From: Paraescarpia echinospica
Lineage: Eukaryota; Annelida; Polychaeta; Sabellida; Siboglinidae
Assembly: GCA_020002185.1 (NCBI GenBank)
Contig: CM034541.1
Span: 28,205,328 to 28,269,327 of the forward strand
Direction of reading: 5' to 3'
DNA length: 64,000 nt
The position numbers and the translations under genes were made by a program. The notes under the pieces were generated by a model. That model searched no databases and had not been told where the DNA came from. It was given only the letters and a program-made list of their open reading frames with translations. The stretch's first letter is position 1; every line of letters begins with the position of its first letter. Shown here in pieces: positions 23,326-36,274 of the stretch.

Positions 23326-26300
23326 GTTGTCCAACATCTTCAGTGCTTTTGCAACAAACTAAAAACATCAGCAAAGTTCAATGATGTGATGTACCTGCTG
23401 GCAAACATACAATGTACTACGTGAATGAAGAAAACAGAGAAGACTATATCTATTGCTGACTGCCTTGGCAGGAGAGAGCAGCTGCTCCAAACATGTACAG
23501 CATGTAAACACCTGATACCAGTCTTGTCAAAAGTACCTTCAACCTAACCCAAACCTTCAACGTAATCCTAACTAGAACCGTTTTTACACATCCGACCAAC
23601 CATAAAAGGGCATTTGACTTTGTGCCCAACTGAGACATCAACCAGACATTTGCAAATAAAAAAGTCCTATATAACCTCTTGTACCACTGTATTTTAGCAC
23701 AGGAAAACTAAGTTTGGCCCAGGTTTCAAAATTCTACATAAGCTCTGTGAGCAATGAATAAAAAATGTGTATTTTCACAACCATGTGACAGAACTAGTTA
23801 TTTACTGAACTGCAGCACTATACTTTGTATCGAGGGAACTGCGACACAACAAGATGGAAGTATGCCCAGTGCTTTATCAACCACCAGCAGCCTTTCTTTC
23901 ATCTCTGACACATGAGCCATTCAATTAAACAGTGGCTCAATAAATAACGCCCCTAATCAAACAGCCATGAAACATGAAAGGTCTGATTACTGTGACATGT
24001 GAATACCAACTGCCTAGATTGGGAAAAAAGTGCAAGGTTATCAGAAAGTGTGCATGGGTGGCTTGCAGCACGTGACCGCTCAGAAAAGTTCCGGGAAGAT
24101 AGTTGACTGGAGGGGTAGGGGTGGGGTAGAGGGTAGGAGTGGGAGGCCGTGGAGTGGGGTAGAGAACAGTGACAGTTCTCGCAGTCTGAGCTTGCTGTGG
24201 TTAACCGAACCTGGGTAGACCACTGGCGCCACCAAGTGGAGCAATGTTGCAATAATGCCACAACGAGATAATGGGGAAGTTGTGTGCGGAATGCAACAGA
24301 TGTTTCCTATAACACTGAATGATGTCCATTCAGTGGCTCATTATAGTGTCAGAGTGGTGAGAACGTGGCCTGTAATATTTACCAAGCTCACTAAAACTTA
24401 TTATCCATTAAACAGGATGTCCATTTAAAAATAAATACATGTAACATTCACTCAGTTACATACCAGGATGTAGTTATTATTCATGTTTTTCTTTCAATTT
24501 GGCTTATCTAAATATTAAAACAGGTTCTATTTTCACTAAAGTTAAAATATGCTATTTTGTGGTTACCAAAAACCTAATTATCCATTGGTAATCTGGGACA
24601 TCAACCAGGGGGATCTCAGATAAAAGCAGTGTTTTTACTGAAACTTATGATACGATCTATTGCCAAATGTAAGCACCTATTATGCTGATTATAAAGCTCA
24701 TGAGCTCATAAGACCGTATTATATTATTCAGTCAGGCAAAAGCAGTATTTAGCACTGCTGTATACTTAAGAATTACATGCTATCCACTAACTCAGTGTTT
24801 AGATATCATCAGTGTTTTAACAAACCGGGTAATTAACATTGTTATAATGACACATGACCCATGAATTACATATCTCCTCACTGATATTGTGTGCTGAGTG
24901 CCTGATGCAGGCTCAATCTGAACAAATAAACAGGAATGTGCAGCAAATACAAAAGAAGAGAATGCCACAGTGACCACTACACCCGTTGGACCCGAGAATG
25001 CCCTGGGAAGTCGTGCCGTAAATACAATCACATAATCCCTCCAACCAGCCAACTGTGATATAATCAACAAGGGCTGTTGTCACAGAATCAAGACATCCGC
25101 CAATTGAACCCAACAATCAGCACCCTGACCCCGAGAATCTGACCCAGCCAAGGTTTGACATATGGTAAACAAATGACAGCCATTAACGTCACCCTTGGCT
25201 CGTTGCATTTGTGTGACAACAGGCGCAGGTGCAAACATGTCTGCACACACAACTGCCAAGATGTGGCCTCATTCTATGACACACAAGGTTTCTTTACAGT
25301 CAAAATAAAGACGTTACCGGAATATTCTAAACATTGTGTGATTGACAGACAAACAATAAACAAGTTTGAAAAAGTAACCTTCCACCTGGGATATCTACTC
25401 AACAAGATTTTCACACGGTGCTATATCTTGTCAGTTAACCTGTATATGTAATTGATTAATACGCATTCAAACCATTTATGCTAACCTCATTAATTCTTTC
25501 AGGGCCTGAAGGGGTTGTGCCTTTTAGGGCCAGTGGCAGCTTGTTTAGATCAAGTTTTATAGCAGGCCAAATGCTCTCCACAGGCACGTTGTAAGAATGT
25601 GGGATATTTGACGCCCCTTTTCTAGATAATGTCTCTCTAATCTCAATAATCTATGCAGGTAATGATACATTGGAAGGTAAATATGCCATATGACACAGAT
25701 GGACATCTGCAGGATTTTTGAACCCAAAAACAAACTGACCTTCATTATTTGGCAAAAGTAATACATTCTGGCAACCAAGGATTGCTTGAGCTCAGGAAGA
25801 TCATCAAAATGAAATAGCTGGTTTATAGAAATGTATACATGTACAAATACAGAATCAGAGATTCAACAGAGCACAGAATATCCTTTGTTTTAGATCAAAC
25901 ACAATCCAGAGTGTTATGGTATTTTCTACGATTCATCAAACTTCAGTGATGAAGAAGTCCAAAAGGGTCCCACAAATCAAATGCTCAAGAAATGTATTGA
26001 AAAAAACGGTGCACTTATTTAATTATGCACAGCAATGATACAACCACATTAACTAGAGTGATTCCAGGCCACACACCAAGTCACATTCTGGCACAATGTC
26101 CAGTGAGGTGGTATTACTCAAACCCTCATTTCAGAATCACTTCCAATTTAATACTGACGCATACAATCTACAGACATCAATCAATTCCAACTTAATGACC
26201 TGATATCACGGTTTGCACCCTGATATTCCTCATGTCCCCCACTGCCCTCAGATTACCCCCAACTTGAAGGTCTCAACACAAACGCCTCTCAGCCATATTT

Positions 26301-26882
26301 CAAACACCCCAACTTACTGACCACATCAAGCATGTTGCCAAGACCCCCCCCCCCGCAGCAAGTTGTGCAAGAGTTGGACCCTAGATGTAGCATAATCACA
26401 CTTCCAACTCACCCAAATTTGTGTTCTACGCTGATTACAAGTTTGGGGTCACATGATGTTTGACCCTGCTCCATATTCAGGACACACTTCTCCTGACGCA
26501 AACTTTGCTAAACAATCCATATTTAGGGTTCTATAACTTCAGTTCCTAACAGAAGAACGGAAAAACCAGTACAAGAGAAGATTGTTCCATTTGTAATAAG
26601 AAATAAAATATCAAAACAAAGTAATGAACAAGAGTAATACATTTTGTATAAAAAGTAATATGTACTCATTCTGTTAACTATTTTAAAAGTGAAAGTACAT
26701 TTTTTATGTAAATCGATCGAACAATTACAAAGTTGATAAACCAATGCACTCATATATTTATATAACTTCCAAAACAAACAATATTGTAAAATAAAAAATT
26801 ACTTTTATAATGACAAATAAAAAGAACCTGTTATTTTGTTGTTACTTTAATTCCTGTGACATTCTTTCCTACAACCCTACTC

Positions 26883-27060
26883 CAGTTGACCCTCACGACT
26901 AAGGTCACCTTTAAGACTGGGCAAAGCTGATCTGCATTTAATAGCGAGACTTATTTCCTACATCTTTCTGCTACAGAAATAATCTGGGACTATTCCAGGG
27001 TGACCTTAACTGCAAGGTGGCTGTATTACAGAGGTGACAAGAAAGTGAGGTAATGTAATG
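26883..27060. mobile_element. second, older copy of the 6.5-kb MITE
   Basis: It aligns in the same orientation with 6,496-6,673: blocks actgggca, tagcgaga, atttcctacat, gaccttaactgc, ggtggctgtattacagaggtgac. Its right end is degraded. It lies in the 28.8-kb intron of the RhoGEF gene. Confidence 0.6.
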
Positions 27061-27794
27061 CGCTATAAGAGATGACGAGAGACAAGACAGGAGAAGAGAA
27101 GACTACCTCTCCGTACAGATTCCTACAGGCGTCTCAGAAATGTGGTTCAACCATCTCATTACAACGTCATCCAGGAAACCAAACTGCTGAAGCATGTTGA
27201 CTACAGACAAGTGCATTATCTCAACCGTAATCCTTATCAGCAGTTTCTCCTGTTTATGACTGTGGTCAAACCCTGGATGCTTCAGGGATGTGAATGCATT
27301 AGAGGTCGTTAGTGCCCAGGTCAGATAATAGTGACCACTACTGCCGATGTTTATATGACAGAGGCAGAAAACTGAGCACAGGATTTTGAGGAATTTCGTT
27401 TCATCGGAGGATATGTTGAAAGCACGAAATCGGAGCTCTGATGTCAATTGTTGCAGCGAGACATTTCAAGGTCTACACCGTCAGTAAACACGTTATCTGG
27501 ATATTAATCAATAACATTTACACTGAAGGCTGGTAAGCACTTTCTCTGTTATCCAGAGAGTTGATGATTACCGCAGGTTAATAAAAGATCTCTGAAAAAA
27601 ACACGACTGTATATTTTGAATTACTGGTGAAAACAGGAGAATATGATCTAAAATTTTAAAAACCTAAATTGAATAATTAATTACATGAATAATAATTAGA
27701 GTGCAGAATGTGTGTGAATGAGAGATTGACAAGAGCAAGAAAACTGAAGAGAATATGGTAATTGTAAAAGAGGGATCTCAAAAGGGCAGGGGAG

Positions 27795-28128
27795 AAAGGA
27801 GTGTGGTGGTGCAGCGGTCAGAGCATCACTCTTCACCAAGAGATTCTCGGTTTGAATCCTGTGCGGCGGTGTCGAACCATGGGCAAGTTCATTCACTCTA
27901 CATTGCTCCAGTTCACTCAGCTGTATGAATGAGTACGTGACTATAGACAGTGGTGGATATTTGTGTATGAATAGTCTTCGTGCATTAATTGCAGCATGGC
28001 TAAATGCTTCCCAGAGAAGTTAAGATGGTGTTCAATTGAACAGGTCTGCCAGGGAGTAAAGTATAAAGTGCTTTGAGCAGTCCTACAGTGTGGATACTGC
28101 ACTGTATAAGAACTGATCGTTACTTTAG
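27795..28128 (+). mobile_element. tRNA-derived SINE with metazoan core and 3' tail
   Basis: An RNA polymerase III promoter is visible: A box TGGTGCAGCGG (27,807-27,817) and B box GGTTTGAATCC (27,849-27,859), spaced as in tRNA genes. The CCA end and cloverleaf are not intact, so it is not a working tRNA gene. It continues into gggcaagttcattcactcta and cattgctccagttcactcag (a core seen in many animal SINEs) and ends with aaagtgctttgagca ... actgtataagaactgat, a LINE-type 3' tail. Confidence 0.75.
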
Positions 28129-29077
28129 AACAGTGGAGAGAGAGAGAACTGAGGGTGATCACGACAGAATGAGATACTGTCTGAGGAGGGTGAAACAAAC
28201 CAAGTGATTTGGCACAAACCCTGCAAGGTATCAAGTGGGAAGAAGTACACAAGAAAACTGAAGAATTATTTGGAATCCTTTTCACATTCCCCTGAGAGAA
28301 CAACTCTCATTGATGTCAACTCAAGCACCAACACACTGCCCGGGGGTACTACAACAAGGTGCACAACAGTTGTTTAGTTAATCATGTTTTCTACCCCCCC
28401 CCCTGTCGAGGGTAAGAAGGATTGGCTACATGATGGATTCTGTGATATGAGAAGAGATACCAGCAAAACAGAGAAACCACAAATCAAATTATAAGTGGCA
28501 AACAGCATGAATCACGCAGAATCCAATCATACTGAGTGCGGTTTGTAGCAAGCGGGGCATGAACAGATATTATGGTAATTACCCTATGATTTGATCTGTC
28601 ATTGGGCGCTTAGCCACTAATGAAGTCTGTGATGTGGTTACACTCTAGACTGTCATATAAAGGCTGGTGATGATTCAACTGCAGCGTAAGTCAGCAGGGT
28701 TAGTTTAAAACGATTACTCGTGGTAAACGGGACTTATAAAATCTCTGCAAAGCCGTAATGACATATCTCAAAAAAGTGCAGTGGTCCTCTGAACTCAGCA
28801 CTGATCTTTATTCTCATAGGAGCATCGACACAATAAAAGAACCTAGCATTTTCAGGTACATCAACCAATATCATAAGTGTGATCCGACAAAATTGACCAC
28901 TAGACAGTGCCACCAAGGGCACAGATTTCTTCTGTGCACTGTCACTGGCTTCCAGCTGTTGTCTTGGATGTGAACTGGACATACATGACACAGCCACTGT
29001 GTAAAGAAGGTCATCACAGGTGGTGCCACCTAGTGTGCTGTGAACAAAATAGCGCCCAGAGTGTTGACAATGTAATC
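28129..29077. other. 28.8-kb intron, part 2
   Basis: No feature apart from a short poly-C at about 28,395. Confidence 0.55.
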
Positions 29078-32000
29078 GTTTTATAGCACACCAAATGGAG
29101 CATGGAGAGGGTTGTTTCATAGCAATCCAAACAGAGTATGGAGTGGGTTGTTTCATAGCACTCCAAACAGAGTATGGAGAGGGTTGTTTCATAGCACTCC
29201 AAACAGAGTATGGAGAGGGTTGTTTCATAGCACTCCAAACAGAGTATGGAGAGGGTTGTTTTATAGCACTCCAAACAGAGTATGGAGAGGGTTGTTTCAT
29301 AGCACTCCAAACAGAGCATGGAGAGGGTTGTTTTATAGCACTCCAAACAGAGCATGGAGAGGGTTGTTTTATAGCACACCAAACAGAGCATGGAGAGGGT
29401 TGTTTCATAGCACTCCAAACAGAGTCTGGAGTGGGTTGTTTCATAGCACTCCAAACAGAGTATGGAGAGGGTTGTTTCATAGCACTCCAAACAGAGTATG
29501 GAGAGGGTTGTTTCATAGCACTCCAAACAGAGTATGGAGAGGGTTGTTTCATAGCACTCCAAACAGAGTATGGAGAGGGTTGTTTCATAGCACTCCAAAC
29601 AGAGTATGGAGAGGGTTGTTTCATAGCACACCAAACAGAGCATGGAGAGGATTGTTTTATAGCACTCCAAACAGAGCATGGAGAGGGTTGTTTCATAGCA
29701 CACCAAACAGAGCATGGAGAGGGTTGTTTTATAGCACTCCAAACAGAGCATGGAGAGGGTTGTTTCATAGCACACCAAACAGACATGGAGAGGGTTGTTT
29801 TATAGCACTACAAACAGAGCATGGAGAGGGTTGTTTTATAGCACACCAAACAGAGCATGGAGAGGGTTGTTTCATAGCACACCAAACAGAGCATGGAGAG
29901 GGTTGTTTCATAGCACACCAAACAGAGCATGGAGAGGGTTGTTTCATAGCACACCAAACAGAGCATGTAGAGGGTTGTTTCATAGCACACCAAACAGAGT
30001 ATGGAGAGGGTTGTTTTATAGCACACCAAACAGAGTGTGGAGAGGGTTGTTTCATAGCACACCAAACAGACATGGAGAGGGTTGTTTTATAACACTACAA
30101 ACAGAGCATGGAGAGGGTTGTTTCATAGCACACCAAACAGAGCATGGAGAGGGTTGTTTCATAGCACACCAAACAGAGCATGGAGAGGGTTGTTTCATAG
30201 CACACCAAACAGAGCATGGAGAGGGTTGTTTCATAGCACACCAAACAGAGCATGGAGAGGGTTGTTTCATAGCACACCAAACAGAGCATGTAGAGGGTTG
30301 TTTCATAGCACACCAAACAGAGTATGGAGAGGGTTGTTTCATAGCAGTCCAAACAGAGTATGGAGAGGGTTGTTTCATAGCACACCAAACAGAGCATGGA
30401 GAGGGTTGTTTCATAGCACACCAAACAGAGCATGGAGAGGGTTGTTTCATAGCACACCAAACAGAGCATGGAGAGGGTTGTTTCATAGCACACCAAACAG
30501 AGTATGGAGAGGGTTGTTTTATAGCACACCAAACAGAGTGTGGAGAGGGTTGTTTCATAGCACACCAAACAGAGTATGGAGAGGGTTGTTTCATAGCACT
30601 CCAAACAGAGCATGGAGAGGGTTGTTTCATAGCACACCAAACAGAGCATGGAGAGGGTTGTTTCATAGCACACCAAACAGAGCATGGAGAGGGTTGTTTC
30701 ATAGCACACCAAACAGAGCATGGAGAGGGTTGTTTCATAGCACACCAAACAGAGCATGGAGAGGGTTGTTTCATAGCACACCAAACAGAGCATGGAGAGG
30801 GTTGTTTCATAGAGCATGGAGAGGGTTGTTTCATAGCACACCAAACAGAGCATGGAGAGGGTTGTTTCATAGCACACCAAACAGAGCATGGAGAGGGTTG
30901 TTTCATAGCACACCAAACAGAGCATGGAGAGGGTTGTTTCACAGCACACCAAACAGAGCATGGAGAGGGTTGTTTCATAGCACACCAAACAGAGCATGGA
31001 GAGGGTTGTTTCATAGCACTCCAAACAGGGCATGGAGAGGGTTGTTTCATAGCACACCAAACAGAGCATGGAGAGGGTTGTTTCATAGCACACCAAACAG
31101 AGTATGGAGAGGGTTGTTTTATAGCACACCAAACAGAGTGTGGAGAGGGTTGTTTCATAGCACACCAAACAGAGTATGGAGAGGGTTGTTTCATAGCACT
31201 CCAAACAGAGCATGGAGAGGGTTGTTTCATAGCACACCAAACAGAGCATGGAGAGGGTTGTTTCATAGCACACCAAACAGAGCATGGAGAGGGTTGTTTC
31301 ATAGCACACCAAACAGAGCATGGAGAGGGTTGTTTCATAGCACACCAAACAGAGCATGGAGAGGGTTGTTTCATAGCACACCAAACAAAGTAAGGAGAGG
31401 GTTGTTTCATAGCACACCAAACAGAGCATGGAGAGGGTCGTTTCATAGCACACCAAAAAGAGCATGGAGAGGGTCGTTTCATAGCACACCAAACAGAGCA
31501 TGGAGAGGGTTGTTTCATAGCACACCAAACAGAGCATGGAGAGGGTTGTTTCATAGCACACCAAACAGAGTATGGAGAGGGTTGTTTCATAGCACACCAA
31601 ACAGAGTATGGAGAGGGTTGTTTCATAGCACACCAAACAGAGCATGGAGAGGGTTGTTTTATAGCACACCAAACAGAGCATGGAGAGGGTTGTTTTATAG
31701 CACACCAAACAGAGCATGGAGAGGGTTGTTTCATAGCACACCAAACAGAGTATGGAGAGGGTTGTTTTATAGCACTCCAAACAGAGCATGGAGAGGGCTG
31801 TTTTATAGCACACCAAACAGTGCATGAAGAGGGTTGTTTCATAGCACTCCAAACAGAGCATGGAGAGGGTTGTTTTATAGCACACCAAACAGAGCATGGA
31901 GAGGGTTGTTTTATAGCACACCAAACAGAGTATGGAAAGGGTTGTTTCATAGCACACCAAACAGAGTATGGAGTGGATTGTTTCATAGCACACCAAACAG

Positions 32001-32487
32001 AGCATGGAGTGGGTTGTTTCATAGCACACCAAACAGAACATGGAGTGGGTTGTTTCATAGCACACCAAACAGAGCATGGAGTGAGTTGTTTCATAGCACT
32101 CCAAACAGAGCGTGGAGTGGGTTGTTTCATAGCACACCAAACAGAGCATGGAGTGAGTTGTTTCGTAGCACACCAAACAGAGCATGGAGAGGGCTGTTTT
32201 ATAGCACACCAAACAGTGCATGAAGAGGGTTGTTTTATAGCACTCCAAACAGAGCATGGAGAGGGTTGTTTTATAGCACACCAAACAGAGCATGGAGAGG
32301 GTTGTTTTATAGCACACCAAACAGAGTATGGAAAGGGTTGTTTCATAGCACACCAAACGGAGCATGGAGTGGGTTGTTTCATAGCACACCAAATGGAGCA
32401 TGGAGTGAGTTGTTTCACAGCACACCAATCGGACCATGGAGAGGGTTGTTTCTTAGCACACCAAACGGACCATGGAGAGGGTTGGAA
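29078..32487. repeat. 36-bp minisatellite, 3.4 kb (about 94 copies) with higher-order structure
   Basis: The unit runs gagcatggagagggttgttt then catagcacaccaaaca, with recurrent variants (gtatgg, ttttatag, cactcc). The lengths are multiples of three and free of stops in most frames, so open frames of up to 788 codons appear on both strands; none is a gene. Larger segments are duplicated: 30,481-30,780 matches 31,081-31,380 exactly at a 600-bp offset, and the variant block with tgcatgaagaggg recurs 396 bp apart (31,821 and 32,217). Units with small deletions sit at about 29,781, 30,068 and 30,812. Confidence 0.95.
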
Positions 32488-35400
32488 ATATTGATCTCTG
32501 AACTACAAAAACTGCCCAGAAATATTGTCAATGATGATTGTCATTCTGTGATATAGTACTTAAATAAAATTTTGTAAAGCATAGTTTCCTTGAAATCTCA
32601 GTGTGTCTTACATAGAATGTAGGAAATATAATTACAATTATAGCAGAAGAGAAACTGGAACAGCAAAGTACCACAGTGCACCAGAGGCATTCTACAATTA
32701 AAAGGAACAGGACAATAAATAAAATTTTGCTGCCGAATAATACGAGATAAATCACAAACATGCCACAGACTCGTGGTCAGAATTAAGGACTGTCAAAACT
32801 TTCATCTAATGGATTTTTATTTCATCGTGGAATGGGAGAATATCTTCAAAACCACTGCAAGATGGCTTTGTATTACATTTATTTTTCAAAATATTTCTTC
32901 CAATTTTTTTCCTGGGAAAGTGTACTCTTAAAATGAACAACCTTTTCTGAATGAAATATTCTTTGAAGAGATTTTTCTAGAGATTGTTCTAAGAAGGAGG
33001 TGGATTCCATCCACTGTTTATGGACCACCAGTAAACAAAGCTGACAGACATCAACCCCGGCCTAAATGGGCTAGGGTGACAACCCTCATCCAGGGTCCTA
33101 CTAACTTGTAATAAACATTTACTGTTTTTGAATGAGTACTTCCCATTTGTGTGAGGACAGATTTAGACCAGCAACACTGTGACAGGATAGAGATATCTCA
33201 GACATGTTTACGATAAGAGGATCTATACAAATGCCTCTCAGCTTAGCATTAACTCAATATTTGCACAATCAAGAAAATAACATAAAAAGTTACTGTTAAA
33301 TTAAATAAAATCTTACTTTTTGTGAATAACTCTTCCCCATATTCTAAGCAATGAAACATAGTTTATTTTGTACAAGTTTACTTGCTGTAAGGAGTTACAA
33401 TAACACAATTTAAGTTTTGATATAAAAACACCACATTTGATGTGGTGGACTGTATAATCTAATTCAGAAGTGCACCTGACGGAATTTTAAGATTAATCAA
33501 ATAGAAACTAGGATCAGATGGTGAAAAACAGAATCAAATATCCTTGTAATTACAACATGCATAAACAACAAGTCACCGGGATCCAGGGGCTTATGACATG
33601 AGGGTGTCAGATGACATGGGGCATCCAATGACTTTGGGGGTCAATAACATTCAGGACAAACATTAATGTCCTCAGGACACAAGGACAACGTCACTGGACT
33701 ACAACTGTGGGATGCAATTAAGTTAAAGGCATAAAGTGCTATCATAAAGGATCGGCTCTTATGAAATATTCTTTTATAAAAAGGTGACTGCATATGAACT
33801 GATCTTTAATAAAAGATGATCTCTCACATGAAGTGATCCTTAAAAAGATACTCTCTCATATTAAGTGGTTTTTTATTGAAAGTGGTCTCTTGTAATGCAG
33901 TGATCTCTAATACAAGGTGGTCTCTCACATCAAATGGTCTTTCTTAAAAGGCTGTTGTTCATGTTTCACTTATTTGTAAAAATTAAATATTTATGAAAAC
34001 AATATTTAACCCACACTAAAAAAACCGCAACCCTAATATATGAGATCGTTTACCTGGCTACGTGGGGTAGAACCATGGCTATATTACATATATGATTTTA
34101 TGTTCTTGGGGTTGCAAATGTTTAGGGGAATTTTCAAGATTATTATCAAGAAACTGAAATGTGTTATCTTGACCATTAGCCCGTACAGCTGTGTACCCCC
34201 TGAGCCTGGGGCGATACAGCAATGTACTGCACCACTGAGGGCGATTACAGCTATGTACCCCGTCACCCACCAATGGCAACTGACCAGAGAGCGAACTGGT
34301 GAGAGCACAGGTTGAGTTGCTATCAGCTTGTTCCTTCCTCTGACTGATGTATGCGATCTGACAGTACGCTCGCAGGCATGCTTAACTAGGCTTCTCTCGA
34401 CAACATTCGCTAAATACAAAGTATTACGTAACATTTCATATAATTTCCTCACAAAAAATCTGGGCTTACTTAGTCTGGCTGAATCTTGTGGCCTTCAATG
34501 CAAAGTATCTTTAGATGTAAAGTATCTTTAGATGTAAAGTATGTTGAATGAAACAAATGGAGAAATCTTAAGTCTGATACGTTCAAAGAGTATTATGTGA
34601 CAGATTATGCAACACCTTTCCCAATGCAAGAACGCAATACAGCTGCGTTATATATCGGTGCCGTTCTGTGTACTTATAATGATTCTGTGTTTTCAATCAT
34701 TTTGCCAGACAACAGAGACGAAAAGGACAAACAGGAATCAAATATAACTACATTGAAAATATGCAACTTATATAAGGAAGACACGGGGACAAATGGAAGA
34801 CGCATATTGAATCTAACAACAAGACATAACTAAACAACAAAAACATGGAGCTTTCACAACGACCGGTGCCTAGAGGTATGTCGATCCGTGGCCATGTTAT
34901 GACGTCAAACTACGGAGATATGTGCCGTATGATTGGTGACCATACACCGCCCTGACCGCCAAATGCTGGACACAAAGGTAAGGGGCGTTTAACCCCATGG
35001 CTGAGTTGGCCAATTGGCATGGAGATTAGCCGGGTAGTAAGAATCGGGACTGACCTTTCAACTTCGGTGCTTTGTTGCGTGGTGATGCACTGGAAGAGAG
35101 AACGCCACACATTAGTGATAAGTTACAGAGTTATCTCGTGAAGATATCTCTGGTCACCCACCTGGTTGTCACTAGGGTGAATGGGTCTGTCACCCCTGTA
35201 CACCCCCCCCGGGGTGAACCTGTTGTCACATTAGTACGACAATCATCTACACAATCACCTACGCATGATGAGAGCCCAAACAACTTTGTTGCAACCCTAA
35301 CGCTTCCGGTATGGTGGTTGTCCAAAAGCTATCACACAAATTACCTTGGCACTTCCTTCAACCAGTGGCGCTGAACAATAGACATTTAGAAACCAGTTAT

Positions 35401-36103
35401 AGTTAAGATGTAGTAACAGATTGAAATTTACTAAATATAAGAATAAACATTTTACATTTATTATGGAGTTTTGGTCCAGACAGTGTTAGTTTAACTAACT
35501 ATTTATCTGCAATGCAACCAAACAAATAAAACAGTGTTACAATCTGCAACATCTATTTCCTAAGATATTCTCACGAAATATATTCTAACAAAACCAAATA
35601 TGTTAGAACATGTTTTTCTAAGAATGTTGATGACATATTCTAACAAGATGTCATGCACAAATAATGACACAGTCCAATCGGAACATATGACAAACAACAC
35701 ATTTTGACAAGATTCTGTGACTCAATCATAGCCAATGGCTCATAAGTGCTGCCATCTGGTGTGAGTAACAGGTACCAAGTTGAATGTTTCCCTGCAGCGT
35801 GAGTCGGCATCTTTAATTATCAGAACCAATTTACTTCTTGTTACTGTCATCAGACCTCTGAAGAAACAGTAACATCGGGATAGTAACAGTAACGTTGCAT
35901 ACTCAGCCGAGTCTACTGGTGTGACTGGCTGTTACAGGGAGCTGTGTATGACAGGAAAATCTTCACGTCGCACAACGTCTACTCTCATGTCTGAGTGATT
36001 CTAACTACGGTGAAGTAAAAATGTTAATCTATTTATTGCTAAAAAAACTATGATTGTTTTGTCTACAAAATCTGCATGTTCAGGCATGCATGGTGTGTGT
36101 GTG

Positions 36104-36143
<40 letters not shown>

Positions 36144-36238
36144 ATGCGTGATTGTGGATGTTGCTGTGTGTACATTTTATGTGTGTGCGTGGGTCTGCAC
36201 TTACATGTTACAGAGTACATGCACAGGTACTCTGTGTG

Positions 36239-36274
<36 letters not shown>

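Larger units (their letters stand above)
22247..26882. other. 28.8-kb intron, part 1
   Basis: Intronic DNA with the CT tract and short repeats listed separately, and a poly-C run (gacccccccccccc) at about 26,342. I searched by eye for a bridging exon without success. Confidence 0.5.

Noticed and set aside
23149..23337. Minus-strand Arg/Glu/Gly-rich frame with an acceptor-like gcactgaag|ATG.
   Set aside because: Low-complexity CT tract; no donor and no link in phase to the neighbouring exons.
27103..27447. Minus-strand frame of 114 codons ending near a donor-like GGAGAG|gtagtc, considered as the missing exon in the 28.8-kb intron.
   Set aside because: A 26-base exon with the right phase could be drawn (after tttctgag), but the acceptor is weak, the codon use is intronic and the peptide is unlike the coiled coil.
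27795..27875. A tRNA gene.
   Set aside because: A and B boxes are present, but the acceptor stem does not pair and the sequence continues into a SINE core.
30052..32437. Minus-strand open frames of 780 and 788 codons and plus-strand frames of up to 581 codons.
   Set aside because: They arise from the stop-free 36-bp minisatellite unit; several frames on both strands are open at once and none has non-repeat coding sequence.
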